From: Ruminiclostridium sp.
GTDB lineage: Bacteria > Bacillota > Clostridia > DSM-8532
Reading direction: 5' to 3'
DNA length: 19,655 bases
Assembly: GCA_003535195.1 (NCBI GenBank)
Contig: DOHN01000158.1
Coordinates: 1 to 19,655, forward strand
Shown here piece after piece: positions 8,189 to 15,938 of the stretch. The first letter of the stretch is position 1. Every line of letters begins with the position of its first letter. A model generated the notes under the pieces. That model saw only the letters and a program-made list of their open reading frames with translations. It was not told the origin of the DNA and made no database searches. The position numbers were made by a program, and so were the translations under genes.

Positions 8189-8758
8189 ATGGTTTTCTGG
8201 GTTTTCCTCATTATATTTGTCTTATTATTGGCCATTATATGGTTTCTCAGATTATCCTTCGTGGTTTTAGTCTCCTTCGACGGGGATGGCTTCCATCTGG
8301 ATGTTAAAATTACGTTCTTCAAGATTTTAACATTGTACGAATGGAGTCCTCAGGAAGGGGGCTTTAACTTTCTGTGTAAAAAAAAGAAGGATGTTTCGGA
8401 AAAACAGAAGAAAAAACATAAAGGGAAAAAAGGTCCTTTGGCCGGAAACTTCGAACTTCTTTTTTCCTGGGATACTTTAAGCCGCCTGAAGAAAAAGATA
8501 AAAGTATCCGACGTCTCTGTAAAAGGGAGAGTAGCTTCGAAGGATGCAGCCCAAACAGCGCTGCTTTATGGAGGATTATGGAGTGTCATAGGTACATTGA
8601 CGCCGTTTATTTCTCAAAAAAGCATTATTCTTGATTTTTATCCCGATTTTCATAAAGACATCCCGGATTTGCGAATTTCCTGCATATTAAGAACGAAAAT
8701 CACCCATATTATAGTAGTGATAGCAGAATTTAAACGCGGCAATAAAAAGAAAGTTTGA
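8189..8758 (+). CDS. DUF2953 membrane-anchored protein (YtfI-like)
   Basis: A 189-residue protein with one strong N-terminal membrane helix (residues 2-23), then a lysine-rich stretch with runs of KKKK (about 65-90) and a C-terminal part ending in basic residues. The length, the N-terminal helix followed by a VxVSFDGDGFxLDVKI-type strand, and the location immediately before a ytfJ gene match DUF2953 proteins such as Bacillus YtfI. Function is unknown; a sporulation link is suggested only by linkage. ATG 8189 is chosen with GGAGGT at 8177-8182, 6 nt upstream; an overlapping TTG one codon earlier is possible. The 55 bp after scpB hold nothing recognisable apart from this ribosome site. Confidence 0.75.
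   Translation: MVFWVFLIIFVLLLAIIWFLRLSFVVLVSFDGDGFHLDVKITFFKILTLYEWSPQEGGFNFLCKKKKDVSEKQKKKHKGKKGPLAGNFELLFSWDTLSRLKKKIKVSDVSVKGRVASKDAAQTALLYGGLWSVIGTLTPFISQKSIILDFYPDFHKDIPDLRISCILRTKITHIIVVIAEFKRGNKKKV
8682..8711 (+). promoter_or_regulatory. Probable sigma-G (forespore) promoter for ytfJ, inside the DUF2953 gene
   Basis: GCATA at 8682-8686 and CATATTA at 8705-8711, spaced by 18 nt, match the sigma-G consensus (GYATR and CATNNTA) at every defined position. Transcription would start near 8718, about 50 nt before the ytfJ start. The Bacillus ytfJ gene belongs to the forespore regulon, which supports the call. It lies in coding sequence, so chance is not excluded. Confidence 0.55.
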
Positions 8759-8769
8759 GGTGAAATTTT

Positions 8770-9240
8770 ATGGGAGAACATCCAATTGAAGAACTCATGA
8801 AAACAGCTATGGAAAGCATAAAAGAGATGGTGGATGTGAATACTATTGTAGGAGATGCGGTGCAGACAGTAGACGGAACAGTGATCATCCCCGTTTCGAA
8901 GGTCGCTTTTGGTTTTGCTGCCGGCGGCGGAGAATATGTAGGGAATCGCAAAAATGAAGGCAGTGAATTTCCTTTTGCAGGAGGCAGCGGCGCAGGGGTC
9001 AGTATTAATCCTGTTGCATTTTTAGTTGTGGGAAGAAACAATTCCATTAAAATGATACCAGCTTCTCCACATGCAGCTTTGGACCGTGCTTTGGATAATA
9101 TTCCGAATCTGATTGAGCAGATCAGAAGAGCCTGTGAACCGGGCCGGAAAAATAAAGGCGAAAAAGAAGAAAAAAAGAGCGATGACATTTTGGACGAAAC
9201 TTTAAAGTATCAGAATGTTGAAGAAGATCAGAAGATATAA
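8770..9240 (+). CDS. ytfJ: Spore protein YtfJ (GerW family)
   Basis: A 156-residue soluble protein. The N-terminal half has the GerW/YtfJ signature: HPIEELMKTAMESIKEMVDVN, then VDGTVIIPVSKVAFGFAAGGGEY and a glycine-rich AGGSGAG segment before PVAFLVV. The C-terminus is charged and lysine/glutamate-rich. Family members are forespore-made and linked to germination in spore formers; the biochemical activity is unknown. The ribosome site GAGGTGA at 8757-8763 overlaps the end of the DUF2953 gene, and ATG follows 6 nt later. A sigma-G-like promoter 60-90 bp upstream would allow forespore-only expression, and a bidirectional terminator follows 15 bp after the stop. Confidence 0.92.
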   Translation: MGEHPIEELMKTAMESIKEMVDVNTIVGDAVQTVDGTVIIPVSKVAFGFAAGGGEYVGNRKNEGSEFPFAGGSGAGVSINPVAFLVVGRNNSIKMIPASPHAALDRALDNIPNLIEQIRRACEPGRKNKGEKEEKKSDDILDETLKYQNVEEDQKI

Positions 9241-9255
9241 ACGCCGGCCATGAGA

Positions 9256-9292
9256 AAAAGGGGTCGTATCGATATTCGATACAGCCCCTTTT
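9256..9292. terminator. Bidirectional intrinsic terminator between ytfJ and the SASP gene
   Basis: Bases 9256-9271 pair with 9277-9292 around a 5-nt loop: AAAAGGGG with CCCCTTTT at the base and GTATCG with CGATAC at the top, with one C-A mismatch and one G-T wobble between. The base of the stem gives a T-tract on either strand, so it can end ytfJ transcripts and convergent SASP transcripts. Confidence 0.9.
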
Positions 9293-9306
9293 ATCTTATG
9301 ACTTAA

Positions 9307-9525
9307 TTACTTGCTCTGCTGCTTGTTAGTTGTATCATACTGAGGATACTGATTACCGGTATAGGTTTGGAAAACTTTCTTAACGATGTTCCCACCGATT
9401 GTGCCAGCTTCACGGGAAGTAAGGTCTCCGTTGTAGCCCTGCTTCAGATTAATACCGAGCTGTCCAGCGATTTCATACTTCATATTGTCAAACTGGGTTT
9501 TGCTGTTTGAATTGTTGTTTGCCAC
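9307..9525 (-). CDS. Alpha/beta-type small acid-soluble spore protein (SASP)
   Basis: A 72-residue DNA-binding spore protein that coats forespore DNA and is degraded at germination. The core KYEIAGQLGINL contains the Glu18-Ile19 bond where the GPR protease is expected to cut, and GDLTSREAGTIGGNIVKK is the second conserved family segment. The tail is rich in Gln, Asn and Tyr. The start is GTG at 9525 with GAGGAGG 8 nt upstream (CCTCCT at 9534-9539 on the plus strand); a GTG at 9534 overlaps the ribosome site and is rejected. It is the only minus-strand gene in the window, is flanked by its own terminator and a likely sigma-G promoter, and splits the ytfJ cluster from the flagellar operon. Confidence 0.95.
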   Translation of the reverse strand: MANNNSNSKTQFDNMKYEIAGQLGINLKQGYNGDLTSREAGTIGGNIVKKVFQTYTGNQYPQYDTTNKQQSK

Positions 9526-9546
9526 TAATCTCACCTCCTCAATGTT

Positions 9547-9575
9547 TATTATGGCTAGAGATGATCGATTTATAA
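9547..9575 (-). promoter_or_regulatory. Probable sigma-G promoter of the SASP gene
   Basis: Read on the minus strand, TTATA (9575-9571) and CATAATA (9553-9547) are separated by 17 nt, matching the sigma-G -35 at 4 of 5 and -10 at all defined bases. Transcription would begin near 9540, which leaves a very short leader before GAGGAGG. SASP genes are classical sigma-G targets. Confidence 0.45.
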
Positions 9576-9715
9576 GTAGAAAGTTATGGTGATAAAACTT
9601 TATTTTGCCTCTCTGGTAATTTGCTTATCTAAAGCTTTTCAGGTTAAAAAAGTAAAATAATCGACAAATCTAATAAAAATCTGTGTAAATTTTACAAATT
9701 TTTTCATATCTTTTG

Positions 9716-9744
9716 TTGTCATGTTCAATATATTGTGGTATATT
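9716..9744 (+). promoter_or_regulatory. Extended -10 sigma-A promoter of the flagellar operon
   Basis: TTGTCA at 9716-9721 and TATATT at 9739-9744 (5/6 each) are spaced by exactly 17 nt, and TG at 9736-9737 makes an extended -10. The flanks are AT-rich. Transcription would start near 9751, about 115 nt before flgB. I see no sigma-D-type box (TAAA then GCCGATAA-like) in 9541-9866. Confidence 0.7.
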
Positions 9745-9750
9745 CGTTTA

Positions 9751-9866
9751 TAGGTACAAATTGGATGGTAAATAAGGGCTGATTTTTTAAGGCTTCTTAT
9801 TTGTAAAATTCAAAAGAAAGCAAAGGATAAAAGGTTGCGCGGGCAACCCTTAAAGGAGATGATAAT
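9751..9866 (+). promoter_or_regulatory. flgB leader with two small hairpins
   Basis: The predicted untranslated leader holds two inverted repeats. AAATAAG at 9770-9776 pairs with CTTATTT at 9796-9802 (19-nt loop containing six T), and GGTTGC at 9833-9838 pairs with GCAACC at 9843-9848 (loop GCGG). The second ends 6 nt before the flgB ribosome site AGGAG at 9854-9858, which it leaves free. I recognise no known riboswitch class. Confidence 0.35.
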
Positions 9867-10247
9867 TTGATTTCTAATCTTCTTTTCACAAATCGTAATC
9901 TTGAAAAGGCCTTGGATGCATCCTGGCTCAGAAATGAGGTCATTTCACAAAATATAGCCAATTCCGATACACCGGGATATAAGAGAAAAGAGGTTCGGTT
10001 TGAAGAATTCCTTAACAGTGAAATGAAAACAGGGCAAATTTCCCGAGGCCAATCAAAGCTCTCGGGTAGCAATATCAGAATTGTGGAAGACCCTGCTGAA
10101 TCTTCCTATAGGAGCGACGGAAATAATGTGGACATGGAGAATGAAATGGCCCTGCTTTCCGCTAACAGCCTGCGTTACATTACATTAATTCAAAGAATAA
10201 ACGGAGATTTTTCGAAACTTCGGACTGTAATTAAAGGAGGCAGCTGA
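9867..10247 (+). CDS. flgB: Flagellar basal-body rod protein FlgB
   Basis: A 126-residue proximal-rod subunit exported by the flagellar type III system. The N-terminal rod motif is QNIANSDTPGYKRKEVRFEEFL (starting near residue 28), and the C-terminal helix around DMENEMALLSANSLRYITLIQRING is the partner helix of the rod coiled coil. The length is close to other FlgB proteins. The start is TTG with AAAGGAGATGA at 9852-9862 (AGGAG 8 nt upstream); no ATG lies nearby that would keep the conserved N-terminus. It is the first gene of the operon, behind the sigma-A promoter, and flgC follows 2 bp after the stop. Confidence 0.96.
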   Translation: MISNLLFTNRNLEKALDASWLRNEVISQNIANSDTPGYKRKEVRFEEFLNSEMKTGQISRGQSKLSGSNIRIVEDPAESSYRSDGNNVDMENEMALLSANSLRYITLIQRINGDFSKLRTVIKGGS

Positions 10248-10249
10248 TT

Positions 10250-10696
10250 ATGGGGCTTTTTAGTTCTTTTAACATTAGCGCTTCAGCTTTGACGGCCCAG
10301 CGTCTTCGTATGGATATTATATCCCAGAATATTGCCAATGTTGAAACCACCCGGACAGCTGAAGGGACACCCTACAGAAGAAAAACGGTGGTTTTTCAGG
10401 AAAAGGAATCGGAGAACTCTTTTTCTCGCTACTTGTCTGAGCAAGCCGGGGAGCAGCTAGCCGGAGGCGGCGGCGTCCGGGTAACCGGAATTGCGGAAGA
10501 TCAGACGCCCTTTAAGGAAGTATATGATCCAGGTCATCCCGATGCGGATGAGAATGGAATAGTCCAAAAACCCAACGTGGAGATCGTAACCGAAATGGTC
10601 AATATGATTTCTGCAACCCGGGCCTATGAGGCAAATGTCACAGCGCTGAATGCCTCTAAATCAATGGCGCAAAAAGCTCTTGAAATTGGAAGATAA
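10250..10696 (+). CDS. flgC: Flagellar basal-body rod protein FlgC
   Basis: A 148-residue proximal-rod subunit. The N-terminal helix with ALTAQRLRMDIISQNIANVETT is the rod/hook signature, followed by GTPYRRKTVVFQEK. The C-terminus VEIVTEMVNMISATRAYEANVTAL is the classical FlgC/FlgG-type helix. The position after flgB and before fliE and the normal size leave little doubt. Start ATG at 10250 with AAAGGAGG at 10233-10240, inside the end of flgB, so translation of the two is coupled. Confidence 0.97.
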   Translation: MGLFSSFNISASALTAQRLRMDIISQNIANVETTRTAEGTPYRRKTVVFQEKESENSFSRYLSEQAGEQLAGGGGVRVTGIAEDQTPFKEVYDPGHPDADENGIVQKPNVEIVTEMVNMISATRAYEANVTALNASKSMAQKALEIGR

Positions 10697-10732
10697 ATGA
10701 GTTTATATCTATTGAAAGAGGTGTTGTAATTC

Positions 10733-11032
10733 TTGAATATACAAGGAATCGGTTCTGCCGGCAGTTTAATAGATGTTTCGCCGGCAAAGAGTTCGGGCGA
10801 AATCAAGGAAGCGCTGAACTTTAAAGACCTTCTGCTGGAAGCCCTGAAGAATGTAAACAGTCTTGACCAGGAATCCAGCAAAATGACCGAGGACTTTATA
10901 GCAGGAAGAACCGATGATATCCATTCGGTGCTCATAGCTGGTGAAAAAGCGCTCGTATCTCTTGAATTTGTTACGGAGATACGCAATAAGGTTATGGATG
11001 CCTATCAGGAAATTATGAGAATGTCGGTGTAA
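10733..11032 (+). CDS. fliE: Flagellar hook-basal body protein FliE
   Basis: A 99-residue helical protein that joins the MS ring to the rod and is one of the first export substrates. Family features seen are FKDLLLEALKNVNSLDQESS in the middle, then a DIHSVLIAGEKALVSLEFVTEIRNKVMDAYQEIMRM C-terminus typical of FliE. The start is TTG at 10733 with GAGGTG at 10718-10723; no in-frame ATG occurs before the conserved region. It sits 36 bp after flgC and 60 bp before fliF, the standard order. Confidence 0.95.
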   Translation: MNIQGIGSAGSLIDVSPAKSSGEIKEALNFKDLLLEALKNVNSLDQESSKMTEDFIAGRTDDIHSVLIAGEKALVSLEFVTEIRNKVMDAYQEIMRMSV

Positions 11033-11092
11033 GGATACTTAGGATAAAGGTATTAAATAACTGCAGCAAAGCCTTTTTCAAGGAGGGATACG

Positions 11093-12652
11093 ATGCCGGA
11101 GCCACTTACAAAACTTCTTGATAAGATGAAGAATCTTTGGTCTAAATTAGAAAAAAGTCAAAAAATACGCTTATATATTTTAGCGGGCGTTTTAGTTGCG
11201 GCCATAGCCGTGACCGTTTATTTAACCTCGAAGGTGGACTATGTTCCGCTTTTTGACAGCAGTGAGGAAGTAAATCTTCAGCCCGTAGTCAGCTATCTCA
11301 CCGAGAATGGCATCGCCTTCAAAAAGGGTGAGAACCAAATATTTGTTGACAGCAAAATAAAGAAGGATATAGAATTCGATCTTGCCACCGAAGGTGTTGT
11401 ATCTCCGGAAGTGACTTTTTCGGATACCTGGAGCAAGCTGTCTTTGACCGCTACCGAAGGCGACAAGGAAAACCTTTGGAAGAATTATCTGACCAATGAT
11501 CTGGTATATAAGCTGAAGAAATTTGATAATGTTGAAAATGCCACCGTTCAGTATTTCAAGCCCGAAAAAACCTACTGGGTCAGAAATGACGAGCCGGAGG
11601 GCAGCGCTTATGTGATGTTAAAGACAAAGAAAGCGCTTACCGCCGACCAGGTCGAGGCTGCGGTAAGGGTGGTTGCTTCTTCTCTTGGGATCTCGTCCGA
11701 CAATATCACCATTGTGGATGAAAATTTGAATCTTCTTTCCCGGTATAGCGACCAGCCTGAGCTGGTCAGGGCCAATACCCAGGATGAAATGCGCCGCCAG
11801 CGGCAATCCGAGCTGGAAAATAAGGTCTATGATTTCTTTAAAGTAGGGATCGCGGAAAATGACTATTTCGATACTCTGAGCGTTTCAGCCAATGTGGTAT
11901 TGGATTTTGATACATTGAAAAGCGATTCCATTAAATACTTCGCTCCCGATGAAGAGGGCACCGGCTTTATTAAGAACAGGGAGACCCTTGAGGAAAGTGT
12001 TACAGATGGCAATACAGGGGCTGCGCCGGGGACCGATACGAATCCTCAGACCGCTCCGACCTACCAATTTAACGGTGATGAAAATTCTTCCTATGAAAAA
12101 AATCAAAATGTGGAAGAGCGAATATTCAATCAGACCAATGAGAAGTCTGAAAAAGCGGTGGGCAATTTGATTGCCGACCAGTCCACCATGTCTATCTCCC
12201 TGTGGTATGGCAAAAAGATCGCAGCCAATACCGGGCTGACGGACGAATACCTGGAACAGGTCAAGCAAACTGCTTTTGCGGCAACGGGCATACCTGTCGA
12301 AAACATATCGGTCAGCGTCCAAAAGCTTGCGGCATCGGAACCTCCACGGGTTACTTTAGCCGACACGCTCAGCGAATTGTTTGACCGCTATGGCTTCTAT
12401 GCCCTGATGCTGATCCTTCTGGTTGTTATGGCTATTACAGCCAGACCGAAACGAAAAGAAGTGCCGGAGGAACTCCAGCTTGCCGCTGCTGAAGCCGCGG
12501 CCGGTGCTGCGGGTACAACCATCGAAGAAGTAAAAGATATTAATCTGGAGGAACAATCTGAGCTGAAGAAGCAAATTGACAAGTTCGTTCAACAAAATCC
12601 TGAAGCCGTCGCACAGCTCTTAAGAAATTGGATAGCTGACGACTGGAATTAG
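11093..12652 (+). CDS. fliF: Flagellar MS-ring protein FliF
   Basis: A 519-residue inner-membrane protein forming the MS ring on which the rotor and export gate assemble. There are two membrane helices, at about 26-45 and 437-455, separated by a large periplasm-side region with the ring-building domains (the first around 48-215) and an acidic, low-complexity insert near 285-345. The extreme C-terminus (LRNWIADDW) is the FliG-binding tail. The length is slightly below common FliF sizes (520-570) but both ends are intact. ATG at 11093 has AAGGAGGG 5 nt upstream. It lies between fliE and fliG as expected. Confidence 0.97.
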   Translation: MPEPLTKLLDKMKNLWSKLEKSQKIRLYILAGVLVAAIAVTVYLTSKVDYVPLFDSSEEVNLQPVVSYLTENGIAFKKGENQIFVDSKIKKDIEFDLATEGVVSPEVTFSDTWSKLSLTATEGDKENLWKNYLTNDLVYKLKKFDNVENATVQYFKPEKTYWVRNDEPEGSAYVMLKTKKALTADQVEAAVRVVASSLGISSDNITIVDENLNLLSRYSDQPELVRANTQDEMRRQRQSELENKVYDFFKVGIAENDYFDTLSVSANVVLDFDTLKSDSIKYFAPDEEGTGFIKNRETLEESVTDGNTGAAPGTDTNPQTAPTYQFNGDENSSYEKNQNVEERIFNQTNEKSEKAVGNLIADQSTMSISLWYGKKIAANTGLTDEYLEQVKQTAFAATGIPVENISVSVQKLAASEPPRVTLADTLSELFDRYGFYALMLILLVVMAITARPKRKEVPEELQLAAAEAAAGAAGTTIEEVKDINLEEQSELKKQIDKFVQQNPEAVAQLLRNWIADDWN

Positions 12653-12690
12653 AATCTATAACGATTGCCCGGGAGGTGTGAGAAAACCCG

Positions 12691-13713
12691 ATGCCCGTTA
12701 AAAGTGAACAGAATAGAGAAATTACAGGCAGGGAAAAAGCTGCAATGCTTTTGATCACTCTGGGGCCGGAGCGGTCTGCTTTAATATTCAAGCATTTGAA
12801 AGAGGATGAAATTGAACAGCTCACTCTTGAGATTGCCAATATCAGAGCGGTATCTCCCGGTGAAAGAGAACGAGTTTTAAATGAATTCTATGAAATCTGC
12901 CTTGCTCAGCAGTATATCACCGAGGGTGGTATCGGTTATGCAAAGGAAATTTTGGAGAAGGCCATGGGGACTGAAAAGACCATGGAGATTATCAATAAAT
13001 TGACAGTATCCCTGCAGGTAAGACCTTTCGACTTTGTCAGAAAGGCCGATCCATCGCAGATTTTGAACTTTATACAGAGTGAGCACCCTCAGACCATCGC
13101 GCTTATTCTTTCCTATTTAAAGCCCCATCAGGCTGCGGCGGTTCTGTCCGCTTTGCCCCAGGACAAACAGGCGGATGTTGCTAAGAGAATTGCCACCATG
13201 GACAGGACTTCACCCGAAATCATCAAGGATGTGGAGAGAGTTCTTGAGAAGAAGCTCTCCAGCCTTGTTACCGAAGATTTTACCGCAGTGGGCGGAATTC
13301 AGGCCATCGTAGATGTGCTGAACTCAGTGGACAGAGGCACCGAGAAATTCATTATGGATACCCTGGAAATAGAAGATACGGATTTAGCCGAGGAAATCAG
13401 AAAGAGAATGTTTGTATTCGAGGATATTCTTCAGCTTGATAACAGATCTATCCAGCGTTTCCTGCGGGAAGTGGACAATGGCCAGCTGGCTTTGGCCCTG
13501 AAGGGGGCCACCGAAGAGGTGCAGAATGCCATTTACAACAATATGTCAAAGCGCCTTTCGGATATGATTAAGGAAGATTTGGAATATATGGGGCCTGTAA
13601 GGCTCAAGGATGTAGAAGAAGCCCAGCAGAAGATCGTAAATATCATAAGAAAGCTGGAAGATGCCGGAGAGATTATTATATCACGTGGCGGAGGCGACGA
13701 AATCGTTGTATAA
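12691..13713 (+). CDS. fliG: Flagellar motor switch protein FliG
   Basis: A 340-residue cytoplasmic rotor (C-ring) protein that binds FliF by its N-terminal domain, FliM by its middle domain and the stator by its C-terminal domain. Signatures are REKAAMLLITLGPERSALIFKHL at the start, the middle EHPQTIALILSYLKPHQAA motif (about 130-150), and the C-terminal torque helix region DNRSIQRFLREVDNGQLALALKGA. All three domains are present at normal length. ATG at 12691; the likely ribosome site GGGAGGTG at 12671-12678 is rather distant (12 nt). The last 8 bp overlap the TTG start proposed for fliH. Confidence 0.97.
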   Translation: MPVKSEQNREITGREKAAMLLITLGPERSALIFKHLKEDEIEQLTLEIANIRAVSPGERERVLNEFYEICLAQQYITEGGIGYAKEILEKAMGTEKTMEIINKLTVSLQVRPFDFVRKADPSQILNFIQSEHPQTIALILSYLKPHQAAAVLSALPQDKQADVAKRIATMDRTSPEIIKDVERVLEKKLSSLVTEDFTAVGGIQAIVDVLNSVDRGTEKFIMDTLEIEDTDLAEEIRKRMFVFEDILQLDNRSIQRFLREVDNGQLALALKGATEEVQNAIYNNMSKRLSDMIKEDLEYMGPVRLKDVEEAQQKIVNIIRKLEDAGEIIISRGGGDEIVV

Positions 13714-14497
13714 CAGAAGTACCTATGGTTATGGCGTATATAAGCGCAGTCAGGTCAATATCGGAAATCCCTATCAGCCTAAGAAGCCCGCTGTCCGGTT
13801 TTTTGATGATGAGGATGAATATGAAGAAGCGCCCGTCCACAAAAGGGAATTGGACAAGGATCTGCTGATCAGTCAGGATATTGTATATAAAGCCAAGGAA
13901 GAAGCGGCTGTACTGGTGCGCGAAGCGGAACTGGAAGCGGAAAGAATTTTGTCCAAAGCCAATGGGAAGGCTGAAGAGCTGTTCGCCGAAACAGAGCAGA
14001 AATCCAGGGAAGAAGGCTGCCGGCAGGGCGAGGCTCTGGCCCGCCAGCATTATCAGGAACTTTTATCCGAGGCGGAAAGCTATCGGGACCAATGTAAGCA
14101 GGAATATGAAGATACACTGAACTCCCTTGAACAGGAAATTGTAGAGCTGGTTATCAACATTGCCGCAAAGGTGCTGGGAGATGAGATCCGCAATAACCGG
14201 CAAGCCATACTGGACATTGCCAGGGAGACCATAAACTCCTGCTCCAACCATGAGCATGTTTTGCTAAAAGTCTCGGCGGAGGATTACGATTTTGTAGTAG
14301 AAAATGAAGAATCTCTTCGTTCCATGGTCGGAGATTTAAATGAACTGGAAATTAAAAAGGACAGCACTTTAAAAAGAGGTTCCTGTATCATTGATACAGG
14401 CTTCGGTTCAGTTGACGGAAGCTGCGATACCATCATTGAGAATATCAAGCAGGCTTTTTTGAATTTGTCTCAAAGTGCAGAACCTGGCGAGAATTGA
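13706..14497 (+). CDS. fliH: Flagellar assembly protein FliH (export ATPase regulator)
   Basis: A 263-residue protein that binds FliI, holds it inactive and brings it to the export gate. After a short N-terminal part with an acidic FDDEDEYEEAP stretch there is a long charged coiled coil (about 45-150), then the FliH/V-ATPase-subunit-E-like C-terminal domain with ELVINIAAKVLGDEIRNNR and a RGSCIIDTGFGSVDGS segment. The start is assigned as TTG at 13706, with GGAGG at 13690-13694 placed 11 nt upstream, overlapping the end of fliG by 8 bp. An earlier in-frame ATG at 13661 has no ribosome site. The divergent N-terminus makes the start less sure than the identity. Confidence 0.92.
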   Translation: MYNRSTYGYGVYKRSQVNIGNPYQPKKPAVRFFDDEDEYEEAPVHKRELDKDLLISQDIVYKAKEEAAVLVREAELEAERILSKANGKAEELFAETEQKSREEGCRQGEALARQHYQELLSEAESYRDQCKQEYEDTLNSLEQEIVELVINIAAKVLGDEIRNNRQAILDIARETINSCSNHEHVLLKVSAEDYDFVVENEESLRSMVGDLNELEIKKDSTLKRGSCIIDTGFGSVDGSCDTIIENIKQAFLNLSQSAEPGEN

Positions 14498-14507
14498 TGG
14501 GAGGTAT

Positions 14508-14543
14508 ATGTGCTTCATTCTTAAAAGCATGGAATTAAAATGA
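14508..14543 (+). CDS. Possible 11-codon leader ORF coupled to fliI
   Basis: GGGAGGT at 14499-14505 is the only strong ribosome site between fliH and fliI, but the ATG it serves (14508) opens a reading frame of only 11 codons ([11 protein letters not shown]). Its TGA (14541-14543) overlaps the fliI ATG as ATGA. This is the classic geometry for translational re-initiation: ribosomes ending the short ORF would start fliI, whose own upstream region has only a weak GGA. It may be a true leader peptide or the remnant of an earlier fliI start. Confidence 0.45.
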   Translation: MCFILKSMELK

Positions 14544-15910
14544 AAAACAGGATATTGCTGAATAAATATCAAAGACTTCTGGATTCTAAGAATTTTGTTC
14601 GCTATATGGGCAAAGTGACCAAGGTTGTTGGTCTGACCATTGAAGCTGAAGGCCCCGAAACATATATCGGGGCCTTATGTCATATCAGATCAAGAAATGA
14701 TAAAAGCGTACTGGCCGAGGTGGTGGGATTTAAGGACAACCATGTTCTTTTGATGCCCATCGGCGACATGAGCGGAATCGGCCCCGGAAATCTTGTAGTG
14801 GCCGCTGACCGGGAGCTTCAGGTGGGCGTGGGGCCGGCCCTTTTGGGCCGTGTTCTGGACGGCCTTGGCCATCCCATGGATGACAAAGGTCCCCTGCCGG
14901 TGGAAAAATATTATCCGGTTAACAATATGCCGCCCAATCCCATGACCCGCCCTATGATCCGGGAGGTTCTTCCCATGGGTGTGAAATGCATCGATGGTCT
15001 ATTGACTGTTGGAAAAGGGCAGCGCATGGGGATATTTGCGGGAAGCGGCGTAGGAAAGAGTACTCTGATGGGTATGATTGCCCGGAATGCCAGGTCGGAT
15101 ATCAATGTGATCGCATTGATCGGTGAACGGGGCAGAGAAGTACGGGAATTTTTGGAGCGCGACTTAGGGGAGCAGGGCTTAAAAAGATCGGTGGTGGTTA
15201 TTGCAACATCGGACCAGCCGGCTCTTATCAGGCTTAAAGGAGCCCTGGTGGCAACCTCTATTGCGGAGTATTTCAGGGACTGCGGCAAGGATGTCATACT
15301 TTTAATGGATTCGTTGACCCGTTTTTCCATGGCTCAGCGTGAAATCGGCCTGGCTGCCGGGGAGCCTCCTGTAACCAGGGGCTATACGCCTTCTGTGTAC
15401 GCCGCCATGCCCAAGCTTCTGGAAAGATCCGGGACATCAAGGCAGGGATCTATTACAGGACTTTATACCGTGCTGGTGGATGGAGACGACATGAATGAAC
15501 CCATTACCGACACGGCCCGGGGCATTTTGGACGGACATATTGTGCTTTCCAGGCAGCTTGCCCATAGAAACCATTATCCGGCCATTGATGTTTTGGCATC
15601 CATCAGCCGTGTCATGAATGAGGTGGTGGACAATGACCATAAAGAAAGTGCGGGCGAGTTGAGAAGGAATCTGGCTGTGTATCAGGATGCAGAGGATCTG
15701 ATCAATGTAGGGGCTTATATCAAAGGCAGCAATCCAGACATAGACAGGTCCATTGATCTGAACAGGGGGATTAATGAATTTTTGATCCAGGGCACAGACG
15801 AAAGCTTCAGCTTTACAGAAGCCATTGAACTTTTGAATCAATCTGTTCGGGAACAGGAACCCCACCTGCAAAACCAATCGGAGACTGCTAACGGGTCCCG
15901 GGAACTTTGA
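14540..15910 (+). CDS. fliI: Flagellum-specific export ATPase FliI
   Basis: A 456-residue F1-beta-like ATPase that energises export of rod, hook and filament subunits with FliH and FliJ. Walker A is AGSGVGKS (167-174, Lys173), the catalytic glutamate is Glu196 in [10 protein letters not shown], and Walker B is VILLMD ending in Asp257, followed by [20 protein letters not shown]. The N-terminal barrel (about 20-95) shows [16 protein letters not shown]. The length is normal. ATG at 14540 lacks a strong ribosome site of its own; a short upstream frame with a strong site ends across this ATG, suggesting coupled translation. fliJ begins 28 bp after the stop. Confidence 0.97.
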   Translation: MKNRILLNKYQRLLDSKNFVRYMGKVTKVVGLTIEAEGPETYIGALCHIRSRNDKSVLAEVVGFKDNHVLLMPIGDMSGIGPGNLVVAADRELQVGVGPALLGRVLDGLGHPMDDKGPLPVEKYYPVNNMPPNPMTRPMIREVLPMGVKCIDGLLTVGKGQRMGIFAGSGVGKSTLMGMIARNARSDINVIALIGERGREVREFLERDLGEQGLKRSVVVIATSDQPALIRLKGALVATSIAEYFRDCGKDVILLMDSLTRFSMAQREIGLAAGEPPVTRGYTPSVYAAMPKLLERSGTSRQGSITGLYTVLVDGDDMNEPITDTARGILDGHIVLSRQLAHRNHYPAIDVLASISRVMNEVVDNDHKESAGELRRNLAVYQDAEDLINVGAYIKGSNPDIDRSIDLNRGINEFLIQGTDESFSFTEAIELLNQSVREQEPHLQNQSETANGSREL

Positions 15911-15938
15911 TCAGGATACATATTGAAAAGGAGAGTTT

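Noticed and set aside
9831..9851. Possible c-di-GMP riboswitch ahead of flgB, prompted by a GGGCAACC-like string
   Set aside because: The leader lacks the paired-helix layout and conserved loop bases of GEMM-type aptamers and is too short; only a 6-bp hairpin can be supported.
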